A DNA stretch of 48,756 bases from Acinetobacter sp. ANC 3781 (GCF_004331285.1 NZ_SJOH01000023.1:1-48756), one strand, 5' to 3'; positions 1 to 10,794 are shown, counted from the first letter of the stretch. Notes: generated from the sequence alone by a model not told the origin. A program made the numbers and translations.

Positions 1-303
1 TACCAGTTCCAGTTCAATTTTTCCGGCACGATAGATTTCATCGAATACATAAGAGTCAGACTGGCGCGGGAAAGAACAGATAATCTTGCGCACTGCACCG
101 GTTTTAAGCAGCTTGGCCAAACCGTAATCGCCATTGCCGGCATTGTTGTTCACAATGACCAGGTCTTTTACACCCAGTTCGATTAAACCGTCAATCAGTT
201 CAGCCGGTTGTCCCGCTGTACCAAAACCACCAATCATGATGGTGACACCATCTTTAATCTGGGAGAGCGCTTCGGTGAGAGACGCTGTACTTTTATCAAT
301 CAT
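1..303 (-). CDS. catI: 3-oxoadipate CoA-transferase subunit A, partial
   Basis: N-terminal 101 residues of a family I CoA-transferase alpha subunit; the gene runs off the left edge. The family moves CoA from succinyl-CoA to 3-oxoadipate, the step before thiolytic cleavage to succinyl-CoA and acetyl-CoA. The protein begins MIDKSTASLTEALSQI and shows the glycine-rich GGFGTAGQP segment near residues 24-32 and NNNAGNGDYGLAKLL further on, typical of CatI/PcaI. Its ATG overlaps the benE stop as ATGA, so the two are probably translationally coupled. The position after benE, within one run with catBCA, favours CatI over PcaI, although the two families are nearly indistinguishable. catJ should follow outside the window. 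Confidence 0.88.
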   Translation of the reverse strand, partial: MIDKSTASLTEALSQIKDGVTIMIGGFGTAGQPAELIDGLIELGVKDLVIVNNNAGNGDYGLAKLLKTGAVRKIICSFPRQSDSYVFDEIYRAGKIELELV

Positions 304-1541
304 AGTTTTTCCTGACGCAATAATGGCGTTTCTTGATTAGACATTGAATGAGGAGGCGGGGTGTCTGCTTTTTTACTCAGCATGAGATGGGCAATTAAGC
401 CAATACAAATTCCCCAAAATACGGAACTGAGACCTAAGAAGTGCATGCCAGAGGCCGTGGCTAAAAATGTAATCAGTGCGGCATCTCGCTGATGTTCATC
501 TTTCATTGCCGTTGTAATATTGATGCCAATTGCACCTAATAAAGCCAAGCCGGCCAATGCGGCGACCAGTTCTTTAGGCAGCAAGCTGAACAACATGACA
601 ATACTGCCGGCAAATAAACCCCCTAGAATGTAAAAAATACCGTTGGCAATTCCGGCGATATAACGTTTTTCTTTCAGTTCATGCGCATCTTTACCCATAC
701 ACAAGGCTGCGGTAATGGAAGCCAATACAATGGTGATTCCTCCAATGCAGGCCACTGCTAAGGACGCAATGCTGGTTGCCGTGATAATCGGCTTAGCCGG
801 AGTGTCATAACCGCTAAGCTTCATGATGGCCATGCCCGGTAAAAACTGCCCGGATAGGCTGACCAGAATTAGGGGAATAGCAAAATTCAGCATGCCGTTC
901 AGGGTCCATTCGGGCGCAATAAATTGTGGAATGGCCAAGCTAAAGCTCATTTCAACCGGATTCATTTTGCCCAGTACCAGACTTAAGATCACACCTGTGA
1001 TCAAGACCCAAAGCATGCTATAACGCGGTGAAATCCGTTTAGACACTAAAAACACCAGCAGCATGCTAAATACAATCCAGGGCATACTGTCTGTGGCTGT
1101 AAAGAGTCCCAAGCCAAACTGAAACAAGATTCCCGCCATCATCGCGGCAGCAATAGATTGCGGAATCCAGTGTAGTAATTTGTCGAAGTAGCCACTTAAG
1201 CCAATAAATAAAATCACTAAAGCAGCCGTAATGTAGGCTGCTATCGCTTCATTCAAACTTAAACCGGGAAAGAGGGTTACCAACAAGGCGGTACCGGGCG
1301 CAGACCACGCGGTAATTACGGGTACTTTGTATTTAATCGATAAAAAAATACCGGCAACTGCAGCACCGATGGAAATGCCCCAGATCCACGAGATCATCAT
1401 CTCGGAGGAAACATTGGCTTTTTGTGCAGCCTGAAAGAAGATGATGAGTGGACCTGAATAGGAAATCAGCACAGCCAAAAATCCTGCGACTGTTGCTGAA
1501 AGTGACCAATCATCTTTTAAAGTTTTAAACAGGGATGCCAT
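300..1541 (-). CDS. benE: BenE-family benzoate/H+ symporter
   Basis: A 413-residue, very hydrophobic inner-membrane protein with about 10-12 predicted membrane segments, matching the BenE benzoate transporter family in length and character. It likely takes up benzoate with protons. An upstream in-frame ATG at 1571 exists, but the ATG at 1541 (MASLFKTLKDDW) has a GGAGG about ten bases upstream and is the better start. It follows benD by 60 bases and overlaps catI by four bases, so it belongs to the ben/cat transcription unit. BenK, a second candidate benzoate carrier from the MFS family, lies on the other strand. Confidence 0.9.
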   Translation of the reverse strand: MASLFKTLKDDWSLSATVAGFLAVLISYSGPLIIFFQAAQKANVSSEMMISWIWGISIGAAVAGIFLSIKYKVPVITAWSAPGTALLVTLFPGLSLNEAIAAYITAALVILFIGLSGYFDKLLHWIPQSIAAAMMAGILFQFGLGLFTATDSMPWIVFSMLLVFLVSKRISPRYSMLWVLITGVILSLVLGKMNPVEMSFSLAIPQFIAPEWTLNGMLNFAIPLILVSLSGQFLPGMAIMKLSGYDTPAKPIITATSIASLAVACIGGITIVLASITAALCMGKDAHELKEKRYIAGIANGIFYILGGLFAGSIVMLFSLLPKELVAALAGLALLGAIGINITTAMKDEHQRDAALITFLATASGMHFLGLSSVFWGICIGLIAHLMLSKKADTPPPHSMSNQETPLLRQEKL

Positions 1542-1601
1542 TGGGCTATTGCCTCCATGCGTAGATTTCAATGATCCTGTTGAATTTTGATGAGATCAGG
1601 T

Positions 1602-2387
1602 TTAACCCTGATCGCCACCACCTACAGGGACCACAGTTCCTGTCATATATGAAGATTCATCTGAAGCCAAAAATACGATGGCATTGACTTGCTCTTGAAT
1701 GGTGCCGTAGCGGCCCAGGAAAGTACGATCAATGGTTTGGTCAACCACTTCCTGCATCCAGGCTTGTTCAGATTCGGTTAATGGATTGGCATTGCGCGGT
1801 ACTTTACGAGGGGGCGCTTCAGTTCCACCTGTAGCCACTGCATTGACACGAATACCATCTTTGGCATGTTCAAAGGCGAGGGCAGCGGTTAAACCATTTA
1901 CACCACCTTTAGAAGCAGAGTAAGGCACGCGGTTAATCCCACGAGTGGCAATAGATGATACGTTTACAATCGTCCCTTTCTGATTTTTAATCATTTCAGG
2001 TAAAACTGCGCGGCAGCACCATAGCGTTGGGAACAATGAACGATTTACTTCCTTGAGAATTTCCTGTTCAGAAAATTCCTGGAAAGGTTTCATCCAGATT
2101 GCGCCACCTACGTTGTTGATTAGGACATCAACACGACCATAAGTCGCTATTGCTTTTTCAACAACGGACTGTGCGCCTGCAAAAGTTTCCAGGTCGGCAT
2201 TGATGGTGACAGCATTGCCACCCAGCTTTTCAATTTCCGCTAACACTTCTTGCACGTAAGGAGAAAGGTCGGCCATGACCACCTGTGCACCTTCGCTTGC
2301 CACTTGTAAAGCCACACCGCGACCAATGCCTTGTGCGGCACCGGTGACAATCACGACTTTGTTTTCAAATCTTTGACGATTAGACAT
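1602..2387 (-). CDS. benD: Benzoate cis-diol dehydrogenase (short-chain dehydrogenase)
   Basis: A 261-residue cytoplasmic short-chain dehydrogenase that oxidises the benzoate cis-diol to catechol with NAD+, releasing CO2. The cofactor loop TGAAQGIGRG lies near residues 15-24, the NNVG motif mid-protein, and the catalytic YSASK near residue 155. The chosen start MSNRQRFENKVV follows GGGA by nine bases. A longer frame upstream would overlap the end of benC and has no ribosome site. The gene lies 16 bases after the benC stop, as expected for a benABCD operon. Assignment as BenD over other short-chain dehydrogenases rests on position as well as sequence. Confidence 0.94.
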   Translation of the reverse strand: MSNRQRFENKVVIVTGAAQGIGRGVALQVASEGAQVVMADLSPYVQEVLAEIEKLGGNAVTINADLETFAGAQSVVEKAIATYGRVDVLINNVGGAIWMKPFQEFSEQEILKEVNRSLFPTLWCCRAVLPEMIKNQKGTIVNVSSIATRGINRVPYSASKGGVNGLTAALAFEHAKDGIRVNAVATGGTEAPPRKVPRNANPLTESEQAWMQEVVDQTIDRTFLGRYGTIQEQVNAIVFLASDESSYMTGTVVPVGGGDQG

Positions 2388-2403
2388 TTGATTGATTCCC
2401 GAA

Positions 2404-3997
<1,594 letters not shown>

Positions 3998-4001
<4 letters not shown>

Positions 4002-5383
4002 GCGTTTTCTCCTTCAGTTGCAGCAAGTTCTTTTTCAGAAGTAATCGCTTCTTTCATCAGCTGTAACCAGTGTTCATGCTGAGCCAGATATAGACCTTCG
4101 TCTTCAGTTTTGATGCCTGAAAGTTTTGGTTTTAAACCAATTTCATTGGCTGCATCATCCGGACCTTGAATCCAATGCTTGGAACCACGGCTCATATCAT
4201 TCCATTCAAGCGCAATACCGGCATAACCAGCTTGACATGCACGGAATTCTTCCAGGTCATCTGGAGTTGCCATGCCTGAAGCATTAAAGAAGTCTTCATA
4301 CTGGCGAATACGGCGTGTACGTGCTTCTTTGTCTTCACCCACAGGTGCGATACAGTAAATGGTGACTTCAGTCTTAGAGGGAGATAAAGGACGAAGTACA
4401 CGAATTTGTGAACCGAACTGATCCATAAAATAGACATTTGGATAAATACACAGGTTACGAGAGCGCTCGATCATCCATTTCGCCATTGCAGCACCGAATT
4501 TCTCGGTATATTCCGCGGCTTTCGGGAAGTTTGGACGGTCTTCAGGATTGCCCCATTGAGTCCAAAGCAGCATGTGACCATTGTCAAAGCCGTAAGAACC
4601 ACCACCTTGTTTGCCCCAAGATCCTGCACTCATTGCGCGGACATTATCACCAGCTTCTTTTTCTTTACGCTGTTGAGTTGTGGCTGCATAGTTCCAGTGA
4701 ACGGCAGAAACATGGTAACCATCGGCACCGTTTTCAGCAGTTAACTTCCAGTTACCTTCATAAGTGTAAGTAGACGCACCACGTAAAACTTCAAGACCTT
4801 GATCAGACTGATCAACAATCATGTCCATAATTTTGGTTGCTTCACCAAGATATTCTTCTAACGGTGGAACATCCGGGTTTAAGCTGCCAAACAGGAAGCC
4901 TTTATAGCTTTCAAAACGGGCCACTTTCTTAAGATCGTGAGAACCGTCTTTGTTAAAGCAATCTGAATAGCCTGCATCAGAAGGGTCTTTAACTTTTAAC
5001 AATTTGCCCGAGTTGTTAAATGTCCAACCGTGGAAAGGGCAAGTATAAGTTGCTTTATTGCCTTTCTTATGACGACAAAGTTGTGCGCCACGGTGTGAAC
5101 AGGCATTGATCATTGCATTGAGTTCACCTTGACGGTTGCGCGCAATGATGATCGGTTGGCGACCCATATAAGTCGTGTAAAAATCATTATTATTCGGAAT
5201 TTGGCTCTCATGTGCCAAGTAAACCCAATTGCCTTCAAAGATATATTTCATCTCTAAATCGAATAAGGCCTGATCTGTGAATACTGAACGATGAAGCTTA
5301 AATTCACCTGTTTCATAGTTTTCAACAAGTAATTCATCAATGCGGTCGAGATGGCTGGTGTTAATTACAGGGATACGAGGCAT
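3998..5383 (-). CDS. benA: Benzoate 1,2-dioxygenase large (alpha) subunit
   Basis: A 461-residue Rieske non-haem iron oxygenase that inserts both atoms of O2 into benzoate to give the 1,2-dihydro-1,2-diol-1-carboxylate. The Rieske ligands are C95-x-H97 and C115-x2-H118. The catalytic iron region reads [16 protein letters not shown] with D221, H224 and H229 in the expected spacing. The start [10 protein letters not shown] follows GGAG by seven bases. An 80-base gap to catA holds an inverted repeat (5419-5446), so this point may separate the cat and ben halves of the transcript. All residues needed for activity are visible. Confidence 0.97.
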
Positions 5384-5418
5384 GTCCGTTCTCCGACTTT
5401 CCAAATTTAGGCAAGTCC

Positions 5419-5446
5419 CCGAAATGTCATTAAATTGACATCTCGG
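5419..5446 (-). repeat. Inverted repeat between catA and benA
   Basis: Arms CCGAAATGTCA and TGACATCTCGG pair at 10 of 11 positions around a six-base loop, in the only sizeable gap on the benA side of catA. No U-run follows on the minus strand, so it is not a standard terminator. It may be an RNA stability or processing element, or an operator for a separate benA promoter. Confidence 0.6.
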
Positions 5447-5464
5447 TTCCTTATCATAAGATCA

Positions 5465-6385
5465 TTAAGCGCTTGCGCGACGACGTTCAACTTCAGTTGA
5501 TGGCGCAGTTTGAGCATCTTTCACAAGTTCAACATTGAACTGAATGTGTTTGAATGCTTTATTCAGGCCACGCTTCGCAATTTCAGCTTCGTCGGTTACA
5601 TCAACAGCAGTCGCGACTAAACCATCACGGGTTGCAAATGCAAAGTCATCCCAAAGGTACTTGTCGCCTTCGATGTTAAATTGCGTGGTTAATTTGCGGT
5701 AACCTGGTGCAGATACAAAGTAATGCACATGAGAAGGGCGATTACCGTGACGACCAAGTTTGTCTAGAACAAATTGAGTCGTGCCTTCAGGAGGGCAGCC
5801 ATAACCCACTGGCATAGTGGTTAATGCTGTGTATTGACCATCGGCACCTGTAATAATGCTGCGACGCAAGTTAAAATCAGATTGTGATTTATCAAAGAAC
5901 GAGTAGTTGCCTAGGCTGTTGGCATGCCAAATTTCAACTTTAGCACCTTCAATGATATTGCCTTGGGTATCTGTTACTGTACCTTCAATGATCAAGGTAT
6001 CGACTTTATCTGACTCAGAACCATCATCCATGCGAGCAAAGCTTACCGATTCCGGTGCGCCAGCTACATATAACGGACCTTCAATAGTACGTGGTGTACC
6101 ACCAGTAATACCTGCTTTAGCATCTGCTTCATCTGCACGTAAATCTAAATAGTGTTCTAGACCTAAACCTGCAGCCAAAAGACCCAATTCATTGGCCTGA
6201 CCTGCATCAGTCAAATATTCCAGACCTTTCCACAATTCAGTTTGTGAGATATCAAGGTCTTCGATCGCTTGGAAAAGATCACCCAATAAACGCACAACAA
6301 CCTGTTGTACACGTTCATCAACAGGGCCTGTCGCTGTGTCGACATTCATTTCTTTTACAAGTGCATCAATTTGTTGGCGATTCAT
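5465..6385 (-). CDS. catA: Catechol 1,2-dioxygenase
   Basis: A 306-residue intradiol dioxygenase that cleaves catechol to cis,cis-muconate with a non-haem Fe(III). The four iron ligands of the family are visible: Y161, Y195, H219 and H221, the last two in RPSHVH. The N-terminal helical dimerisation domain (roughly residues 1-100) precedes the beta-sandwich core beginning near TIEGPLYVAGAPE. The start MNRQQIDALV follows AGGAG by seven bases. It lies between catC (159-base gap) and benA (79-base gap). In ADP1, catA is a separate unit, so its place inside the catBC-ben run is a difference in layout. Confidence 0.97.
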   Translation of the reverse strand: MNRQQIDALVKEMNVDTATGPVDERVQQVVVRLLGDLFQAIEDLDISQTELWKGLEYLTDAGQANELGLLAAGLGLEHYLDLRADEADAKAGITGGTPRTIEGPLYVAGAPESVSFARMDDGSESDKVDTLIIEGTVTDTQGNIIEGAKVEIWHANSLGNYSFFDKSQSDFNLRRSIITGADGQYTALTTMPVGYGCPPEGTTQFVLDKLGRHGNRPSHVHYFVSAPGYRKLTTQFNIEGDKYLWDDFAFATRDGLVATAVDVTDEAEIAKRGLNKAFKHIQFNVELVKDAQTAPSTEVERRRASA

Positions 6386-6544
6386 ACTATTGCTCCTGAA
6401 GTATGTATACATTTTTGAGTGGCAGGCTGTTTAGCGTTTATATTGGCTGGCTAAAGCTGGCTGGCCACAATCCTTGTCATTACCCTTTAAGGGTGCTTTT
6501 TTTGCAGCCGGTAAATGAATTCACCATGTTGCATATTATTAAAA

Positions 6545-6835
6545 TTAGCGATCGTCTTCATGAATAGAAGAAGGATGGCGATTTAATGGCATCACTTCAA
6601 TATTCATATACGGATATAGCGGAAGACCTTGTAAAATATTGTGTAGTTCTTCATTGCTCTCAACATCAAAAATACTGATGTTTGAGTACTGACCGGTAAT
6701 GCGCCAGATATGACGCCATTTACCTTGACGCTGTAAATCATGCGAATAAGCTTTTTCAACTGCTTTAATTTCGTTGGCTTGATCGCTTGGCATATCTAGT
6801 GGAATATTTACATCCATACGTACGTGGAAAAGCAT
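6545..6835 (-). CDS. catC: Muconolactone delta-isomerase
   Basis: A 96-residue enzyme that moves the double bond of muconolactone to give 3-oxoadipate enol-lactone. It matches the family in length and in the opening MLFHVRMDVNIPLDM, and contains the conserved stretch VEKAYSHDLQRQGKWRHIWR with the acidic and lysine positions of the family. The ATG follows AGGA by seven bases and lies 15 bases after the catB stop, which marks a tight catBC pair. Confidence 0.96.
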   Translation of the reverse strand: MLFHVRMDVNIPLDMPSDQANEIKAVEKAYSHDLQRQGKWRHIWRITGQYSNISIFDVESNEELHNILQGLPLYPYMNIEVMPLNRHPSSIHEDDR

Positions 6836-6850
6836 GTCTAATTCCTTCAG

Positions 6851-7960
6851 TTACTGACGACGTAAGTTGTCAATTTTGTCTAAATCCAGTTCGATACCTA
6901 AACCAGCTGCAGTCGGTAAAACCAACTCATAGTTTTGATATTGAAGCGGTGTTTTTAAAATTTCTTCAGTCAGTAGCAGTGGACCGAATAATTCTGTGCC
7001 GTATGCAAGACTTTCAAAAGTTGAAAATACATGTGCTGAAGCAATCGTACCGACTGGTCCTTCAAGCATGGTACCACCGTACAGGTCAATGCCTGCAAGT
7101 TTGGCAATTTTCCCAACTTCACAACCTTCAATCAGGCCACCTGACTGGGCAATTTTTACTGCAAATACTGAGGCACCGTTGTTACGCGCAATCTGATAAG
7201 CACTCTGCGGACCGTATAATGATTCATCCGCCATAATGGCAATATCAAAACGACGGGTTAAACGCTTCATGGCATCCAGATTCTCAATCGCACATGGTTG
7301 TTCAATCAGGTCGACACCGCCATCTTGTAACAACTGAATACCTTTAACCGCTTCAAGTTCTGACCAGGCACGATTGACATCGACACGAATCGAGATGTCT
7401 GAACCCAAAGCTTTCTTAATCGCTAAAACATGGGCAACATCGTCTTCTACAGGACGTGAACCGATTTTGAGTTTGAATACGTTATGACGTTTCAGCTCAA
7501 TCATCTTTTTCGCTTCGGCAATGTCTTTCTCTGTATCACCTGAAGCAAGCACCCAAAGTACTGGAACGCTATCGCGTAGACGGCCGCCTAAAATTTCACT
7601 GAGCGGCAAACCTAAGCGTTGTGCCTGAATATCCAGTAGTGCGGTTTGAATGGCACATTTGGCAAAACGGTTACCGTTAATATTACGTTTGAGCGTTTTA
7701 ATCGTTTGAGCGACATTCAGACCTGAAAGTGATTTCAGTAACGGGGCAAAATATGTTTCAATATTGGTTTTTACGCTTTCCGGACTTTCATCCCCATATC
7801 CCAATCCACCAATCGTGGTCGCTTCGCCCCAACCGGTAAAACCGTCTTCAGTCGTGACTTTCACCAACACTAATGTTTGGGTTTGCATGGTTGCCACAGC
7901 CATCTTGTGCGGACGGATGGTTGGAATTTCAACAAGCAACGTTTCTATGGATTTGTACAT
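6851..7960 (-). CDS. catB: Muconate cycloisomerase
   Basis: A 369-residue enolase-superfamily enzyme that cycloisomerises cis,cis-muconate to muconolactone. By alignment with the well-studied Pseudomonas enzyme, the KLK motif supplies the base K165, the metal ligands are D194, E220 and D245, and the second lysine is K269. All are present. The start MYKSIETLLV was chosen because the alternative upstream codon is TTG without support. It is the first gene of the minus-strand cat/ben run and diverges from the LysR gene across 118 bases that carry LysR-type sites. Confidence 0.97.
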   Translation of the reverse strand: MYKSIETLLVEIPTIRPHKMAVATMQTQTLVLVKVTTEDGFTGWGEATTIGGLGYGDESPESVKTNIETYFAPLLKSLSGLNVAQTIKTLKRNINGNRFAKCAIQTALLDIQAQRLGLPLSEILGGRLRDSVPVLWVLASGDTEKDIAEAKKMIELKRHNVFKLKIGSRPVEDDVAHVLAIKKALGSDISIRVDVNRAWSELEAVKGIQLLQDGGVDLIEQPCAIENLDAMKRLTRRFDIAIMADESLYGPQSAYQIARNNGASVFAVKIAQSGGLIEGCEVGKIAKLAGIDLYGGTMLEGPVGTIASAHVFSTFESLAYGTELFGPLLLTEEILKTPLQYQNYELVLPTAAGLGIELDLDKIDNLRRQ

Positions 7961-8003
7961 CTTTAAGCTTCCCAAGCATCTTGCTTTGTCTATCTCATGT
8001 GGT

Positions 8004-8018
8004 ATACCTTAAAAGAAT
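8004..8018. promoter_or_regulatory. Candidate BenM/CatM site near catB
   Basis: ATAC-N7-GAAT, one base from the ATAC-N7-GTAT element bound by BenM and CatM in ADP1. It lies 44 bases upstream of the catB start. The flanking GGTATACC is itself palindromic. Inferred from motif and position only. Confidence 0.55.
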
Positions 8019-8053
8019 AAAGATATGCTGTCTAAGATCAAATTTGCATTTTA

Positions 8054-8070
8054 ATATGCTTTAAAGGTAT
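8054..8070. promoter_or_regulatory. Candidate BenM/CatM site next to the regulator gene
   Basis: ATATGCTTTAAAGGTAT contains ATGC-N7-GTAT, one mismatch from ATAC-N7-GTAT. It ends eight bases before the LysR gene start, a usual place for an autoregulatory or recognition site in a divergent LysR promoter. Confidence 0.6.
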
Positions 8071-8078
8071 GGGTAATT

Positions 8079-8993
8079 ATGGAATTAAGACATTTACGAT
8101 ACTTTGTTGCCGTAGTTGAGGAACAAAGCTTTACGAAAGCGGCTGAAAAACTGTTTATTGCCCAGCCTCCTTTAAGCCGTCAGATACAAAACCTAGAAGC
8201 AGAGCTCGGCATTCAGCTTTTTGAGCGTGGAAGTCGACCTTTAATGACAACTGAAGCAGGACAATTCTTTTATCAGCATGCTGTTAAACTTTTGTCTAAT
8301 GCCGAAGAAATTAAGGCAATGACCCAGCGGGTGGGAATGGTCGAAAAAACAGTCACCATGGGTTTCGTCGGTTCACTGCTGTATGGTTTACTACCAAAAA
8401 TCGTCTATTTATTTCGTCAGCAACAACCGCATTTGAAAATTGAACTGATTGAAATGAGCACCAAAAATCAAATTCAAGCACTTAAAGAGGGACGGATAGA
8501 TGTAGGCTTTGGTCGACTACGTATTTCTGATCCTGCGGTGAGACGAATCCTTTTGCGCGAAGAACCCCTAATGGTGGCGGTACATTCTAGCCATCCACTG
8601 GCTATGCAGAAGAAAGGCGTCTTTCTGACCGATATAGTGGATGAGAATCTGTTTCTATACCCCAGTCACCCAAAACCTAATTTTTCCACGCAAGTGAGAT
8701 CACTTTTTTCGGAGTACAGTCTTGATCCTAAAAGCTTAAAAGAGGTTCGCGAAATTCAGCTGGCTTTAGGGCTGGTTGCAGCAGGTGAAGGGATTTGCGT
8801 GGTTCCGGAAAGCGCTAGAACCATACAGTTACCGCATTTGCACTATATCCCGATACTGGATGATGCTGCCATTAGCCCGATATTTCTGGCGATTCGCAGT
8901 ATGGATGAAAGTGAGGATATCCGTTCATTATTTGACTGTATTTATCAGGTCTATGATCTAGAAGCGATTGGTTACGACCGTGCCGTGATTTAA
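8079..8993 (+). CDS. benM: LysR-type regulator of benzoate and catechol genes (BenM-like)
   Basis: A 304-residue LysR-family activator. The winged helix-turn-helix fills residues 1-60 (FTKAAEKLFIAQPPLSRQIQNLE) and is followed by a linker helix and a periplasmic-binding-protein-like effector domain. Its opening MELRHLRYFVAVVEEQSFTK matches BenM and CatM as I recall them. The muconate-site residues of BenM are present (S99, T128, F202 after a one-residue shift). So are the two positions reported to set the second, benzoate site: R160, and Y292 equivalent to BenM Y293. CatM has other residues there. It diverges from catB and precedes benK. No other ben/cat regulator is in the window. Confidence 0.88.
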   Translation: MELRHLRYFVAVVEEQSFTKAAEKLFIAQPPLSRQIQNLEAELGIQLFERGSRPLMTTEAGQFFYQHAVKLLSNAEEIKAMTQRVGMVEKTVTMGFVGSLLYGLLPKIVYLFRQQQPHLKIELIEMSTKNQIQALKEGRIDVGFGRLRISDPAVRRILLREEPLMVAVHSSHPLAMQKKGVFLTDIVDENLFLYPSHPKPNFSTQVRSLFSEYSLDPKSLKEVREIQLALGLVAAGEGICVVPESARTIQLPHLHYIPILDDAAISPIFLAIRSMDESEDIRSLFDCIYQVYDLEAIGYDRAVI

Positions 8994-9064
8994 CAGACTA
9001 GAACTAATTTTCCTATAATTATTGGTATTCTTATCCCACAAATTACTTGATTATTTTTAATAAT

Positions 9065-9110
9065 ATGCCTGCCGATCAGTATTTTATATTTGATCAGCCG
9101 GCATTTTTTT
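9065..9110 (+). terminator. Terminator after the LysR gene
   Basis: Fourteen-base arms (ATGCCTGCCGATCA and TGATCAGCCGGCAT, 12 of 14 paired) are followed at once by seven T residues, 70-110 bases after the stop codon. The rest of the 8994-9314 gap holds the benK promoter region. Confidence 0.75.
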
Positions 9111-9212
9111 CAGAAAAACAAAGCTTGAAATAGAAAATAAAATATCCCAACCAACCTTATAGGATTTCTGGATATCTATAAAGTATCGTTTTGGTTTTTA
9201 ATACCGCTTGTC

Positions 9213-9227
9213 TTACTTTTAAGGTAT
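9213..9227. promoter_or_regulatory. Candidate BenM site upstream of benK
   Basis: TTAC-N7-GTAT, one mismatch from the ATAC-N7-GTAT consensus, about 90 bases upstream of the benK start. It suggests that benK is induced together with catB and the ben genes. Confidence 0.5.
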
Positions 9228-9314
9228 GAATATATATGTAATCGGTTTTGGACAATAAAATCACTTTGCTGCATTGTGACTACAAATCTAAAGATTCATA
9301 TGCAGGAGCGCAAA

Positions 9315-10688
9315 GTGAATACCAATAAACTGAACATAAACACTTTAGTGGATGAAGCCAAATTTACTCCTTTTCATTGGGGAGTCCTGATTTGGTGTTT
9401 AATGATTATTATTTTTGACGGTTATGATTTAGTCATTTATGGCGTCGTTTTACCTATTTTAATGCAAGAATGGGCACTTACCACTGTGCAGGCAGGTTTG
9501 CTTGCCAGTACTGCATTATTCGGCATGATGTTTGGTGCCATGAGTTTCGGAACACTCTCAGACAAGTTGGGGCGTAAAAAGACCATCATGATCTGTATCG
9601 CCATTTTCAGTGGCTTTACATTTCTGGGTGCATTCGCAACGACACCGACCGAATTTGGAATTCTACGATTCTTGGCGGGCCTGGGAATTGGTGGGGTAAT
9701 GCCAAACGTGGTTGCACTAATGACGGAATATGCCCCTAAACGTATTCGCAGCACCTTGGTTGCCATTATGTTTAGTGGTTATGCTATTGGTGGTATGGCG
9801 TCTGCCTTGTTGGGTGCATGGCTAGTGGCGGATTATGGCTGGAAAATCATGTTCTATATCGCCAGTATTCCGTTATTTACTTTGCCGTTTATTTGGAAAT
9901 ATCTTCCAGAGTCCCTGATGTTTTTGACTAAAAAGGGTGAAACAGAAAAAACCCGTGCAATTGTGAAAAAAATTGCACCGGAACAGCAGATTGACTCACA
10001 AACGACTTTTATTCTGAATGAACCAACTGTTGGCGATGAAGCTCCATTACGTGCGTTATTTCAGCAAGGCCGTATGTTCAGTACCTTAATGTTTTGGGCA
10101 GCCTTCTTTATGTGCTTACTCATGGTTTATGCATTAGGCAGCTGGTTACCGAAATTGATGATTCAGGCTGGCTACTCATTGGGTGCAAGTCTTATGTTCC
10201 TGTTTGCCTTAAATATCGGCGGCATGATCGGTGCAATTGGTGGCGGAGTTCTAGCAGACAAATTCCATTTAAAACCGGTACTGACCACTATGTTTACCGT
10301 GGGTGCAATTGCTTTAATTCTGCTTGGTTTTAACAGCCCGCAAGCAGTGCTGTATGTTCTGATTGCCATTGCAGGTGCAGCGACCATTGGCTCACAAATT
10401 CTGCTTTATACCTTCGTTGCACAGTTTTATCCAACTGCAGTTCGCTCAACAGGGATGGGCTGGGCATCAGGAATTGGACGAATTGGTGCCATTGTTGGAC
10501 CAGTCTTGACTGGTACTTTACTCACCTTTGAATTACCGCATCAAATGAACTTCTTGGCCATCGCGATTCCAGGAATTATTGCAGCGATTGCTATCTATCT
10601 GGTGAATTTAAAAGTCTCTGTTGATGCAAAAGCCCTTACACAGTCTGGCACTAGCGATACGCCTTTGACTAAAAAAGCGATTCAATAA
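9315..10688 (+). CDS. benK: Benzoate transporter, MFS aromatic acid:H+ symporter family
   Basis: A 457-residue, 12-helix inner-membrane carrier. The first helix carries DGYD (D35-D38), characteristic of the aromatic acid:H+ symporter group, and the loop after helix 2 has the MFS motif DKLGRKK. A GTG start at 9315 is chosen because GGAG lies six bases upstream. Upstream in-frame ATG (9300) and GTG (9276) have no comparable site. Its neighbours BenM and the porin, together with resemblance to ADP1 BenK, make benzoate the likely substrate. Confidence 0.88.
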   Translation: MNTNKLNINTLVDEAKFTPFHWGVLIWCLMIIIFDGYDLVIYGVVLPILMQEWALTTVQAGLLASTALFGMMFGAMSFGTLSDKLGRKKTIMICIAIFSGFTFLGAFATTPTEFGILRFLAGLGIGGVMPNVVALMTEYAPKRIRSTLVAIMFSGYAIGGMASALLGAWLVADYGWKIMFYIASIPLFTLPFIWKYLPESLMFLTKKGETEKTRAIVKKIAPEQQIDSQTTFILNEPTVGDEAPLRALFQQGRMFSTLMFWAAFFMCLLMVYALGSWLPKLMIQAGYSLGASLMFLFALNIGGMIGAIGGGVLADKFHLKPVLTTMFTVGAIALILLGFNSPQAVLYVLIAIAGAATIGSQILLYTFVAQFYPTAVRSTGMGWASGIGRIGAIVGPVLTGTLLTFELPHQMNFLAIAIPGIIAAIAIYLVNLKVSVDAKALTQSGTSDTPLTKKAIQ

Positions 10689-10725
10689 CTCTATTATTCT
10701 TAATAAACATAATGTCATCAATGAT

Positions 10726-10756
10726 ATAGATCGCCATCGTCGCGATGGCGATCTAT
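10726..10756. repeat. Perfect 14-bp inverted repeat between benK and benP
   Basis: ATAGATCGCCATCG and CGATGGCGATCTAT pair perfectly across a three-base loop, 38 bases after the benK stop and 38 before the porin start. There is no T-run on either side, so it is more likely an mRNA stability or partial-termination element that sets benP levels relative to benK. Confidence 0.8.
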
Positions 10757-10794
10757 TGCTAGAATTTAATCGGACAATAACAAGCGAGTTTAGG

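Noticed and set aside
6486..6510. ACCCTTTAAGGGT followed by T residues between catA and catC
   Set aside because: It would end transcription on the plus strand, where no gene runs here, and the stem is only five bases; likely chance.
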